Positions 20,587 to 30,000 of a stretch of 43,239 nt of DNA are shown in pieces; the stretch's first letter is position 1; every line of letters begins with the position of its first letter. Both the position numbers and the translations under genes were made by a program. This stretch comes from Rhizaria sp. SCN 62-66. Taxonomy: Eukaryota; Rhizaria, unplaced. The notes below the pieces were generated by a model. That model saw nothing but the letters and a program-made list of their open reading frames with translations, had not been told where the DNA came from and ran no database searches. The DNA lies in contig MEDY01000704.1 of the NCBI GenBank assembly GCA_001724265.1, positions 1 to 43,239 on the forward strand, given 5' to 3'.

Positions 20587-21254
20587 AGAAACCAACTCAT
20601 TTTTGGGAACTGATGGTCCGCGAAATAAAATTTTTGATATAATTCTTTGAATGCAATCGCATCAAAAACGCTACAGTAAGATCAAGCACATCATTAAGTG
20701 GGTGACAGTGGGGAATGTTCAAATATACTGGGAAAAAAAATATCTTAAAGGTATCTGGGGATTGATATATACTAATAAATTCGCTAACATGTGTATACGT
20801 GTCTGAATCCCACTTCATTGGGATTGAGCACTGTTGACCCATACTAGTAACTTCTCTATTTCAATGACGATACTTACTATACTAGTACTATTGGGTCTCA
20901 AGTATTGACAATTCTGAAAGGCGCATCAGAGCTCCTCTGACATGATAAATCAGAAACTGGACTGACATGCTCATCATGCCAGACTTCATCGAGAAAGACT
21001 TGATCTGCATCTTGGAGCTCACCCGTGGGCTGTACTAGTATTCAGTAGTACTAGACTAGTGTAACTACTATTAACCCTCGTGTTAAACGCATTTGTGCAT
21101 GGGAACGTTCAGTTGACAAATTTAATTAGCGCCATGCAGTATTGGAATTCTGAAAATGTGGCCAGGTTACAAGGAGATTTCCTGCTGTGCCAGTATAAGA
21201 ATATAAAATTTTTCATTTACTGCACGTGAAGTCACATGTGTATTCTCATTTTCA
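20587..21254. other. AT-rich spacer, no gene seen
   Basis: Between the first two tRNA-Tyr genes there are only short frames and scattered ACTAGT motifs. Nothing is recognisable. Confidence 0.5.
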
Positions 21255-21337
21255 CCGTTAGTAGCTAAATGGTATAGCAGTCGACTGTAGTAGTTATAGA
21301 AATCGACGGGTTGGGTGTTCGATTCACTCCTGACGGA
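21255..21337 (+). tRNA. tRNA-Tyr (GTA) with 11-nt intron, copy 2
   Basis: It is identical over all 83 nt, intron included, to the copies at 20504 and 22555, but on the opposite strand. The anticodon is at 21287-21289 and the intron at 21291-21301. A T run follows at about 21341. The 5' flanking sequences of the three copies differ. Confidence 0.95.
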
Positions 21338-21423
21338 TATTCTTTTTTCGCACAGCCTTAATTTTTGGTTCAACGCGCCATGCAGATCCCCATCCATCCG
21401 TTCAACGGCAGTACTTTGTACAA

Positions 21424-21748
21424 ATACATGTAGTACTTAGTACTAGTACGAGTACGCGTACTCAGAATGTTTTGTGTTCTTTTTTTCGACAAGAACTCGG
21501 ACGAACAGAGGCATTTACTAGTATTAATACTGTACGCAACAGTGTCACGTCGCCAAGGCACGGCAGCAACATTCAGTGAGGCCACAGCGCCAAACCTGTT
21601 GTACGGTTGTGTGTACTGTTGTGTGTACTAGTACTAGTAGTAGAGCCTGTGCGCTAACGTGTTGTCGAAGCAACATGCAGAGCAAGCTCGTCACAGCATA
21701 CTTAGTACTTAGTAGTACTAGTACTAGTACTAGTAATACTAGTATTAT
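21424..21748. repeat. ACTAGT/GTACTAGTAC-type hexanucleotide repeats
   Basis: Short runs of the unit TAGTAC and its variants occur at about 21428-21462, 21624-21645 and 21703-21746. The motifs ACTAGT and AGTACT within them are self-complementary. Single copies are scattered from 20.8 to 23.2 kb, and another array lies at 41481. None occur in the gene blocks that I noticed. Confidence 0.8.
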
Positions 21749-21790
21749 CAATGATCGGTTTAAAAAAACTCGATTAGCACGTGGTAGTCT

Positions 21791-22190
21791 TTACTTACTG
21801 TCTTCTGCCTGCTTAGCCTTGGCTTTGTCAATTGCGGCTGACACCAGCTGCAAGTGCTTGTGCAGCGACAGGCTCTACTCGTTGAAAATATCATCCCCTG
21901 CAGCTGCCTTAGCAATGAACTTCTGGCTGTGCTGATAGAAGTTGACAAAATGTCATTTTTGAGCTCTTCGATAATGAAGCGCAGCGCCGCAGCGCCCTCA
22001 ATGACCTCTTGACATGTAGGCGGTGACGAATCGCGTTAAAAACGGGCTCATTGGGGTTGAAAGCAGGGGCATACGGTGGGAGGTACTTCCACTGAATATT
22101 ATTTTGCTTCATCACCTTGGTCACCTCTCGTACGAGGGCCGTCTTGTGAAAAGCTACGTTGTCCACCCAAGAAGGCTCATGACGCAAGCC
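21791..22190 (-). pseudogene. Decayed Tc1/mariner-IS630-type DDE transposase, C-terminal part
   Basis: A minus-strand frame contains VDNVAFHKTALVREV and then YLPPYAPAFNPNEPVFNAI. These are the second catalytic Asp and the final catalytic Glu with the Pro-Pro-Tyr-x-Pro-x-x-Asn-Pro signature of the DDE_3 (IS630/Tc1/mariner) superfamily. There are 37 residues between Asp and Glu. The frame has no ATG and ends at 21909. Transposase-like C-terminal sequence continues in another frame (HSQKFIAKAAAG, then DKAKAKQAEDSK, ending at the stop at 21791), interrupted by a TAG. The N-terminal DNA-binding domain and first catalytic Asp are not recognisable. A dead remnant. Confidence 0.8.
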
Positions 22191-22554
22191 ACTTATCTAT
22201 TAATCCAAGGTCACGGCATTATGTGTGAGCATGCGATCTACACAGATTTGATGGCGTTTAGCTTGTGAGACAGCGTGCAATGATCACTCACAACAAAGAT
22301 GTGAGGCTTGAGTAATCTGCTTTGCTGGACGTGCTGTCTGTTACTGTACGAATACTTACGGTGGGAAGAAGAGTAACGCGCGAGTGACGCGACGGTATTA
22401 GTAACGAGTGACAAGTGGTACTAGTATTGTTATTAAGCTTATAAGTGATACATGCCCGTTGGTGGCAATGCGGTCGCCGCGACGAAGCTGACGGGACCAA
22501 AAAAGGAGCGCGCCCGAGTGTAGAGAAGCGCCCAAACTAACAAAAAAAAGAATA

Positions 22555-22637
22555 TCCGTCAGGAGTGAATCGAACACCCAACCCGTCGATTTCTATAACT
22601 ACTACAGTCGACTGCTATACCATTTAGCTACTAACGG
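22555..22637 (-). tRNA. tRNA-Tyr (GTA) with 11-nt intron, copy 3
   Basis: Identical to copies 1 and 2, including the intron. The anticodon is at 22603-22605. The oligo-A on the plus strand at 22542-22549 is its terminator on the minus strand. Confidence 0.95.
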
Positions 22638-22836
22638 TATTTGAAGTGAAATATACTTGCAAATTACGATGATTATGTGGAAAAAACCTAAATTTCAGCT
22701 ATTAGACTCATCATTCAGATATGTATTATTAGTCAGTACGAGGACATGTACACTTACTGTATAATAGTAGTTCTTCAATAGTATATTAATACTTGTGACA
22801 CCCATAACCCCATCACAATTACACCGCGGTTTCTTC

Positions 22837-23173
22837 GTGTTACAATCGACATTCTGCATAAAATCTCCTTCGGACAGCAAACCATTGTGAAAATCGCCAC
22901 CAAACAATCATGGCCGCCGTAATACTAGTACCAGTATAAAGGTGGTGTTTTCCTGTGTAATATTACACAGATTTCTCTTTTCTGTGAAAATAACAATAAC
23001 AATTCATAATATCAGAGACTCAGTAAATAATTCGAATTATGTACGTACTTGGTTCTTATTGTTTTCATAGAAAAAGAGAGTCTGTCAGTGTTCACACAAT
23101 GAACACCACTTTTATATCGCGGCCGGAAATTGTTGTGTGAAGGAGATTTTATGCAGAATGTCGGCTGTAACAC
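22837..23173. mobile_element. Foldback/MITE-like element, copy 2
   Basis: The 35-bp outer arms at 22837-22871 and 23139-23173 are inverted copies with about three mismatches, built on CGACATTCTGCATAAAATCT. Inside, TATAAAGGTGGTGTT at 22935 is mirrored by a near copy ending at 23116, and the centre is the palindrome ATAATTCGAATTAT (23027-23040). The interior is shared with 42957-43066. It has no coding capacity. Arm-within-arm architecture matches copy 1. Confidence 0.8.
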
Positions 23174-23661
23174 TTCGCCTCGCGCTGGTGGTTCTACTAG
23201 TACTTTGATTCTGATAAAATTTGGACGAGTTTCACAGTTTCCCAGGTCACTCTCTCAAGGCAAGCCATGTCGACGACTAAGGCGCGGACCTGTACGTACA
23301 TCATGCGGTGGCCTATCTGTGTAAGCTTACCTACATAAAAAGCAATGTATTAATATTTAAATTTTATGTCATAATGTCCATCAAATCGCCATGTAAACCA
23401 ACTATGAACCTGTCTAAATTGATGAAATATGAATAAATTTAAACTGTGTCACTCAAACTTCATTGGCGGTGACGACGTGATTTCGCGTTTAAAACAGGAT
23501 TTTGTATTGAAATGTGCACACACATGGATAGTTGCATAGGTTGAATTAAGAATTGAGTGTAGTACGAATTTAGCTTAGGTTCTCGCGATATGTTAGTTCC
23601 AAATGCATCTCATTTGGTTACTCTGCTGATTACAGGTTCACTTAATATTACGTACACCCAC
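23174..23661. other. Spacer downstream of metE
   Basis: AT-rich sequence with no gene seen. It should contain the 3' untranslated region and polyadenylation site of metE, which ends at 23662 on the minus strand. Confidence 0.5.
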
Positions 23662-26106
23662 TTATGCGTTAGTGGAAGCAGCAAGCGCGGCGGCGTTCTC
23701 GGTGTAGATCTCGCGCATCTCCTTGGCGGCCTGGACCATGCGTGCAAGAGCGGGCTCAACCTCGGCCCACTGGCGCGTCTTGAGACCGCAGTCAGGGTTG
23801 GCCCAGATGAGCTCAGGACCAAGCTCGCGTGCGGCGCGCTCCAGAATGGCGCGCATAGCAGCAACGGTGGGCACGTTGGGCGAGTGGATATCGTACACGC
23901 CGGGGCCGATGTGGTTGGGGTAGTGGAAGGTCTCGAAGGCCTCGAGCAGCTCGCCCTGCGAGCGAGACGTCTCGATCGTGATCACGTCGGCGTCGAGCGC
24001 AGCAATAGCTTCGATGATGTCGTTGAACTCGGAGTAGCACATGTGGGTGTGGATCTGGGTCTCGTCGCGGACACCAGCAGCGGCAACGCGGAAGGCGCGC
24101 ACAGCCCACTTCAGGTAGGCCGCACGGTCCGCAGCACGCAGAGGCAGGCCCTCGCGCAGAGTGGGCTCGTCGATCTGGATCACGCTGATCTTGGCGGCCT
24201 CAAGGTCGACGACCTCGTCGCGGACGGCAAGCGCAATCTGCAGGGCCGTCGCGCTACGGGGCTGGTCGTCACGGACAAAGGACCAGGACAAGATGGTGAG
24301 CGGACCTGTGAGCATGCCCTTGACAGGCTTGGTGCTACGGGACTGCGCGTAGCGCGCCCACTCGACGGTCATCGGTGCAGGGCGCGAGACGTCGCCAAAG
24401 ATCACGGGCGGCTTAACGCAGCGGGAGCCGTAGGACTGCACCCAGCCCTGCTGCGTAAAGAGGAAACCGCTGAGAAGCTCACCAAAGTACTCAACCATGT
24501 CGTTGCGCTCGGGCTCGCCGTGAACAAGCACGTCAATACCGGCCTTCTCCTGGCGTGCAATCGCGTCGTCAATCTCGGCGCGCATGCGCGCGTTGTATTC
24601 CTCGGCGCTAAGCGTGCCACGCTTGGCCTGGAGACGCGCGGCGCGGATGGCGGGCGTCTGAGGGAAAGAGCCGATCGTAGTGGTGGGGAAGAGCGGCAGC
24701 TTGAGCACAGCCTGCTGCTTGCGGATGCGCTCGGGGAACGCCGACGCGCGGTTGGCCATAGCCTCAGTTACAGCCGCGGCGCGGGCCTGGACAGCCGCGC
24801 TGTGGATGCGGGGGGACGTCGCGCGGGAGGTGACGGCGGCGGTGCTGGCGGCAATCGCGGCAACGACGGCGGCGTCCTCGGGGCGCGTAATGGTGTCGCG
24901 GAGGAGAGCAACCTCTTCGAGCTTCTGGCGCGCAAACGCGAGCCAGGGGCGCGCCTCAGTGTCGAGCGCGGTCTCGCGGCCGAGGTCAACAGGCGAGTGA
25001 AGCAGCGAGCACGAAGGAGCAACCCACACGCGCGCAGCGCCGAGCTTGGCCACGGCAGCGGCAAGGACCTTGCTCGCGGCGGCGGTGTCGTTGCGCCAGA
25101 TGTTGCGGCCGTCGACGAGACCAAGGGAGAGAATCTTGTCGGTCTGCGCGGCGAACGCGGCGACGACGGAGTCGACCTCGGCAGCGCCACGCACGGCGTC
25201 AAAGTGCACGCCGGCGACGGGCAGCGCGGCAACGAGCTCGAGGTTCTCACGAAGCTCACCAAAGTAGGTAGCCAGAAGCACGCGCGCGTTGGTCGCGGCG
25301 GCAGCGGCAACAATGCGCTCGTAGGTGGGCTTGTAGGCAGCGCGCCAGGCCTCTGGGAGGTCAAGCACGAGAGCGGGCTCGTCGACCTGGATCCACTTGG
25401 CGCCAGCGGCAGCGAGCTCGCTGATCAGCGCCTCGTAGACGGGCAGCAGGCGCGGGAGCAGAGAGAGGCGGTCGAAAGCGGCGCCCTTCTCCTTGCCGAG
25501 CCAGAGGTAGGTGAGCGGGCCCACGACGACAGGCTTGGGCGCGAGGCCCTGCTTGACGGCCTCGGCGGTCTCAGCAACGATCTGGCGCCACGACAGCGCG
25601 AACTCCTGCGTGACGTGGAACTCGGGCACGATGTAGTGGTAGTTGGTGTCGAACCACTTGGTCATGTCACTTGCGGCAGTGGCGCGGCCGGTGGGCGCAC
25701 GGCCACGGGCGACGCGGAAGAGAGTATCCAGGTCGACGTCAGTGCACGGCGCAGCCTCAAACGAGTCGACGTCAGCGCTCGCGCTCTCGCAGCCGGTGCA
25801 GGCCTCGGCCTCGGCAGCGGGCTTCTCAGCGGTGGCGGAGTCGACGGTCTTGCGGTGGCGAAGGGGGATGGCGCCGACAGTGGCGGACATGGTCAGAACC
25901 TGGTCGTACCAGGCGAAGTCACCGGTGGGGACAAAGTCGTGGCCGGCGGTCTTCTGCCACTGCCAATGGCGGGCGCGCAGAGTGGCACCGACCTCATCGA
26001 GCGCGGCAGCGGTGATTTCGCCCTTCCAGTAGGCCTCCTGCGCCTTCTTGAGCTCGCGGTCGCCGCCGATACGGGGGAAACCGAGTGCGTGAGCAGTGAC
26101 GGACAT
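23662..26106 (-). CDS. metE: Cobalamin-independent methionine synthase
   Basis: 5-methyltetrahydropteroyltriglutamate-homocysteine methyltransferase makes methionine from homocysteine without vitamin B12, probably in the cytosol. The 814-residue frame runs from a true ATG to TAA with no intron. The N-terminal half opens with ALGFPRIGGDRELKKAQEAYW and contains DFAWYDQVL and GRAPTG; the catalytic half has VHGEPERNDMVEYFGE. All four zinc ligands are there: H688 and C690 (HTHMCYSEF), E712 (TIETSRS) and C773 (NPDCGLKTR), with the same spacing as E. coli H641, C643, E665 and C726. The family is usually about 750-770 residues. The extra length is mainly a 32-35 residue Ala/Glu/Asp-rich insert at about residues 87-122 with a CxxC (C103, C106) and C121. 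Codon bias is extreme, with TTA, CTA and TCA avoided. Confidence 0.97.
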   Translation of the reverse strand: MSVTAHALGFPRIGGDRELKKAQEAYWKGEITAAALDEVGATLRARHWQWQKTAGHDFVPTGDFAWYDQVLTMSATVGAIPLRHRKTVDSATAEKPAAEAEACTGCESASADVDSFEAAPCTDVDLDTLFRVARGRAPTGRATAASDMTKWFDTNYHYIVPEFHVTQEFALSWRQIVAETAEAVKQGLAPKPVVVGPLTYLWLGKEKGAAFDRLSLLPRLLPVYEALISELAAAGAKWIQVDEPALVLDLPEAWRAAYKPTYERIVAAAAATNARVLLATYFGELRENLELVAALPVAGVHFDAVRGAAEVDSVVAAFAAQTDKILSLGLVDGRNIWRNDTAAASKVLAAAVAKLGAARVWVAPSCSLLHSPVDLGRETALDTEARPWLAFARQKLEEVALLRDTITRPEDAAVVAAIAASTAAVTSRATSPRIHSAAVQARAAAVTEAMANRASAFPERIRKQQAVLKLPLFPTTTIGSFPQTPAIRAARLQAKRGTLSAEEYNARMRAEIDDAIARQEKAGIDVLVHGEPERNDMVEYFGELLSGFLFTQQGWVQSYGSRCVKPPVIFGDVSRPAPMTVEWARYAQSRSTKPVKGMLTGPLTILSWSFVRDDQPRSATALQIALAVRDEVVDLEAAKISVIQIDEPTLREGLPLRAADRAAYLKWAVRAFRVAAAGVRDETQIHTHMCYSEFNDIIEAIAALDADVITIETSRSQGELLEAFETFHYPNHIGPGVYDIHSPNVPTVAAMRAILERAARELGPELIWANPDCGLKTRQWAEVEPALARMVQAAKEMREIYTENAAALAASTNA

Positions 26107-27098
26107 AGGTTCGCGAGGTGGTGCTAGAGAGGATCAAAAGTAAGAGAAGACAAAGGAGTATTGGGGGCGACAGGTAGGTTGGCAGAATGGAAGACGAAAA
26201 AAACGAGGCAAAAGAGACGCGTATCAGGGAGCAAAACGTAACACAAAGGAAGAAGGAGACGCAAGAATAGTGTGGGAGTGTGAGAAAAGGGCGACATGTG
26301 GTTATAACGAAAAGATAAAGAGAGAACTAAGAGGACTAAGTTGGATATAGGAGATAGCGGGTGCCACGTGCAAGCTCGTCGCAAGGGTATGGTTGGATGC
26401 GATTATGTGAGAGTGAAGAATCCAGTCTAGAAACGAACGCAAACTGGAAAACAGAAAATAAACACGATAATAACAGAGCATTACAGTAATAATAACCAAA
26501 CCCCAATGAAATGCCAGAGCTTAATCACTGAAATCTTGTTTTGAAACGTTGAGACCCAACGGTGAGATGTGTCTGCAGAAAGTGCACCGTCGCTCGCAGC
26601 AGTGCCACAAACGCCACGGCCAGCCACGGTGCGCCAGTCGCTGACAGTCGCTCACCACGCGCCAACATGGCCCAGCGGCGTTCCTGGGCGGGACGCGCAG
26701 ATATCTGCGGTTTCGCATAATAAGCATATCGATCACAAATATGACTTTATTATCCACGCATTTTTGTCTGCGGCAAATGCTATTAAAACGTTCGTTTCAG
26801 TGGCGGTAAAGTAAAAAACGTTTGATGGGCACGTCACCAAGAAAGTAAATAAACGTTATTTTGTGTATGATATATGAACAAGTAGTGTGAAGTAATAGTG
26901 AAAATACAGAATTTATCTGTCGTTCTTAATAACATATAATAGAAAACTTGCTTTTACGCTGCATATTCAAGCTAAATAGGTATTGATATCTTTCAACGGC
27001 AAAAATGCCATGGGCAGCATCAAACAAAAGACTTGAATTGGCGCATACACCGCGACAGCCGCGTAAGTCGCGCTCACACGCTCGCGCGCTTTCGCGAC
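26107..27098. promoter_or_regulatory. metE upstream region / NUP205 downstream region
   Basis: Both neighbouring genes read leftward, so this 1-kb gap holds the 3' end of NUP205 and the promoter and leader of metE. On the minus strand the first 200 bases before metE are strongly pyrimidine-rich. A possible AATAAA-like signal for NUP205 lies on the minus strand near 26745, about 350 nt past its stop. I see no gene. Confidence 0.4.
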
Positions 27099-30000
27099 TT
27101 ACGCCGCGGCGTGGAGATCGAGCAGCGCGGCGAGCTTGCGCAGCATCCTGTGCGCGAAACCCGTTGCAACCGCGGCGCCGGGCACACCGGGCACAGCGAC
27201 GCGGGCGTCAAGCGCAGCCAGCTCCTGCTCCTCGCCCCACGTGCCCGCGCCCGTGGCCGCGGCGGCGGCGGCGGCGGCGGCGGCCTCGCGGCCAAACAGC
27301 CCCACCACGGCCGACACGCCCGACGGCACGAACGAGAGCTCACCGCGCAGAAGCAGTCCATCACCAGCAGCAGCGACGCCGATCATCTCGCGCGCGCGGC
27401 CCGAGCCGTCGCCCGCCGCCGCCACGGCCGCGGGCAGCAGCTCCAGCACGCGCCGCACAACCACCAGCGGCGCCGCGACCGCACCGGCACTCGCGCCCGC
27501 GGCCGCAGCGGCGTCAGAGTCGCTGCGGGCGGCGCCGCGCGAGGGGCTGCCGCGGCCGGAATCGAGCATGGCCAAGGGGGTGAAGGCGTAGTCCGCGCCG
27601 CCGCGCACGCCCGCACCCGCGGCGGGGGCCTCGAGCAGCGCCGCGCGCGCACGCAGCAGCACGTCGCGGGTCTGCGCGGGCGACGACGGCGAGGCTGACG
27701 GGGCGACGGCCGCGGCAGAGGCTACGAAAGCAGACCCCCAGTGGCTCGCGGAGAAGCTGTTGGGGTGCATCACGCTCATCTCCGCCCCCAGCGCGCCGCC
27801 CGCGCCAGAGGCGAGCGCGGCGGCTGCGGCGGCTGCAGCGGCGGCGGCCTCGGCGTCGCCCCCGTCGGCGGAGTCGGCGTTGGCGACCGCGGCGAGCGAG
27901 GCGTATAACAGCCAGAGCGCGAGCTCGAGCGTGGCAAAAGCCGTCACCAGCCTCGCGGCCGCGATGCGCCGGCACAGCAGCAGCGCGGCAACAGCGTCGG
28001 CAACAACCGAGGAGGACGACATCGCGGCCAGTTGCGCGCGGCGCATGCCGACGCCGCCATCGAGCCACCCCGCGGCAGCGCCGTCCGCGGCCGCAGCGGC
28101 CGAGGCAGACGCCTGCGCGGCGGCCGTCGCGGCGGCGCTGCTGGCGCCCGCGCGCGAGAGCACAAAGCGGAACAGATCCGCCTCGGCCGCCGACGCGCCG
28201 CGGTGCTTAAATGAGGCGAGGACCGAAAAAAGCATCCCGCCGCGCGCCACCGCGGCAGCCGTCTCTGCGCAGAGGTCGACTGTGAGCGCGCAACGCGCCG
28301 TGCGCGCGGCCGCGGCGGCCACGGCGGCGGTCAGTGTCTCGAGCGGCGGCGCCAGCGCCTCCGGTTGCGCCGCAGCCGAGACGCAGGGCCGCCAGCGCGG
28401 GACGCGTTGGGCGGCGACGCAGCACGACAGCGCGTGGCGCAAGATAGAGCCGCAGAGGTCGGCGGCGCGCGCGCCGGGGGCGGCATCCTCGCTCAGTGCG
28501 CGCGCCGTCACGCCCTCGATCACAGCGCCAAACTGGCCAGCCGCGGCGGCCGCGGCGGCCGCGGCGGCCGCGGCAGCGGCGGCCGCGGCAGTGCCCGACG
28601 CAGACCCACCAGCAGCAAGCGCGGATGCCGACGCCGACGCGGAGGCAGACGCGGAGGCATTGGGCGCGGCAGAGCTGGAGTCGAGTGCGAGCAGCGCGCG
28701 CAGAGCGGGGGAGCCAGTGCGCGCAGGATCCTGGTACCGGCTGACGAGGCGCACGGCGAGGCGCGCGTACTGCGTCAGCGTCGCCATGGCGTCGAACTCA
28801 TCGCTGCCGTTGTTGTTGTTATTGCTGTTAAGACTAGGAGTAGCGGCGCGCGCGGCGGCAAAGAGCGGGCCCCGCAGCAGCTGCGCAACGAGCGCGAGCG
28901 TCGTGTCAAGCGTGGTGAGCGTCGACGTGAACACCAGCGGCGCGCCCAGCTCCTCGCGCAACAGCGCAGTCAGCGGCGCGGCGTGCGCGGCGAGAAACCG
29001 AGCCGCCGCGGTGTGCAGCCCCACGTGGCGCGGGCCCTGCGCAGTGAGCGTGACGACGAGCTGCAGCGCGGGGGAGAGCATCCGCAGCAGACGCTGCACG
29101 GGCAACGGGCTCTCAACAGAACTACCGCCGTTGTTGCCGGTCAGACCGATGCCCGCGCTGGCGCCGGCGACGACGGCGGGCGCGGAGAGCGGGGTGAACC
29201 GCGCGAGCGCGTCGACGGCGCCCGCTTCGACCAGCAGCCGCGCGCCGGCGGGGAGCGCGGCGACGGTGCCGAGCAGACCCAGCAGCGCCTCCACGGCGGT
29301 GACGGCGGCGTACTCGTCGAGTCCCGGCGCCACCGCCGCGCGCACCGTGGCGGCCTGCAGCTCTGCCTTGTCGAGCTCGGCCAAGAGAACGCTCAGCGCG
29401 CCGCGCGCCGTGAGCAGCGAGGCCCAGTCGGCGCCGGGAAGCCGTGCCGCGAGCGCGCCGAGACACTGCAACGCGAGCGTGCGCACCGAGTGGTGGCCGT
29501 CGGTGGCGTCCGACAGCAGCACCGCGATTACGCGCTCGGCGCGGCGCGACAGCACGGCGGTGTTGGCGCGCGCAAGAGCCTCGGCGGCCGCGGCGCATGC
29601 GCGCGTGCCCGCGTCGCTCATGGCGCCCAGAGCGCTGGAACTGACGCCGGCGACTGCGAGCGTGGTCGTGTCGCAGTCAGCGGCGCCGTTAGCACCGGCA
29701 CTTGGGGGGGCGGTGTACGTGAGATAGTGCGAGAGCGCAGTGTAGAGGCGTGCGCGCGCCGTCTGCGTGGGGCAGCACGAGATGGCGTCGACGAACGCGG
29801 TGAACAGCCCCGACGACTGGTATCGTGCGCCCCCCGCCGCGGCCGCCGCGGCGGCGTCCCCGGTGGCGTCTCCCGAGGCGCCGCCGGACGCAGCGAGCAG
29901 CGGCGAGGCGCGAAGCGCCGCGGCGAGCACAACGGCCGTGGTGGTGAGCGTCTGGATGTGCCTGCGCCAGAGTGGCGTCGCGTCTTGCACACGGCCCAGC

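Noticed and set aside
22230-22310. Short minus-strand segment reading HIFVVSDHCTLSHKL as the upstream part of the transposase
   Set aside because: It faintly resembles the Asp-x-x-x-x-His region, but it would duplicate the motif already present and ends in a stop. Too weak to include.
20504-22637. The three identical 83-bp repeats as a possible CRISPR-like or direct repeat array
   Set aside because: Each folds as tRNA-Tyr with a canonical intron, the orientations alternate, and the spacing is 0.7-1.3 kb.
23590-26127. An 845-codon plus-strand open frame covering all of metE
   Set aside because: It is the exact antisense of a perfect MetE match with all zinc ligands. It is open only because metE avoids TTA, CTA and TCA codons. 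Its product is a low-complexity Arg/Gly/Val/Leu sequence with no recognisable domain.
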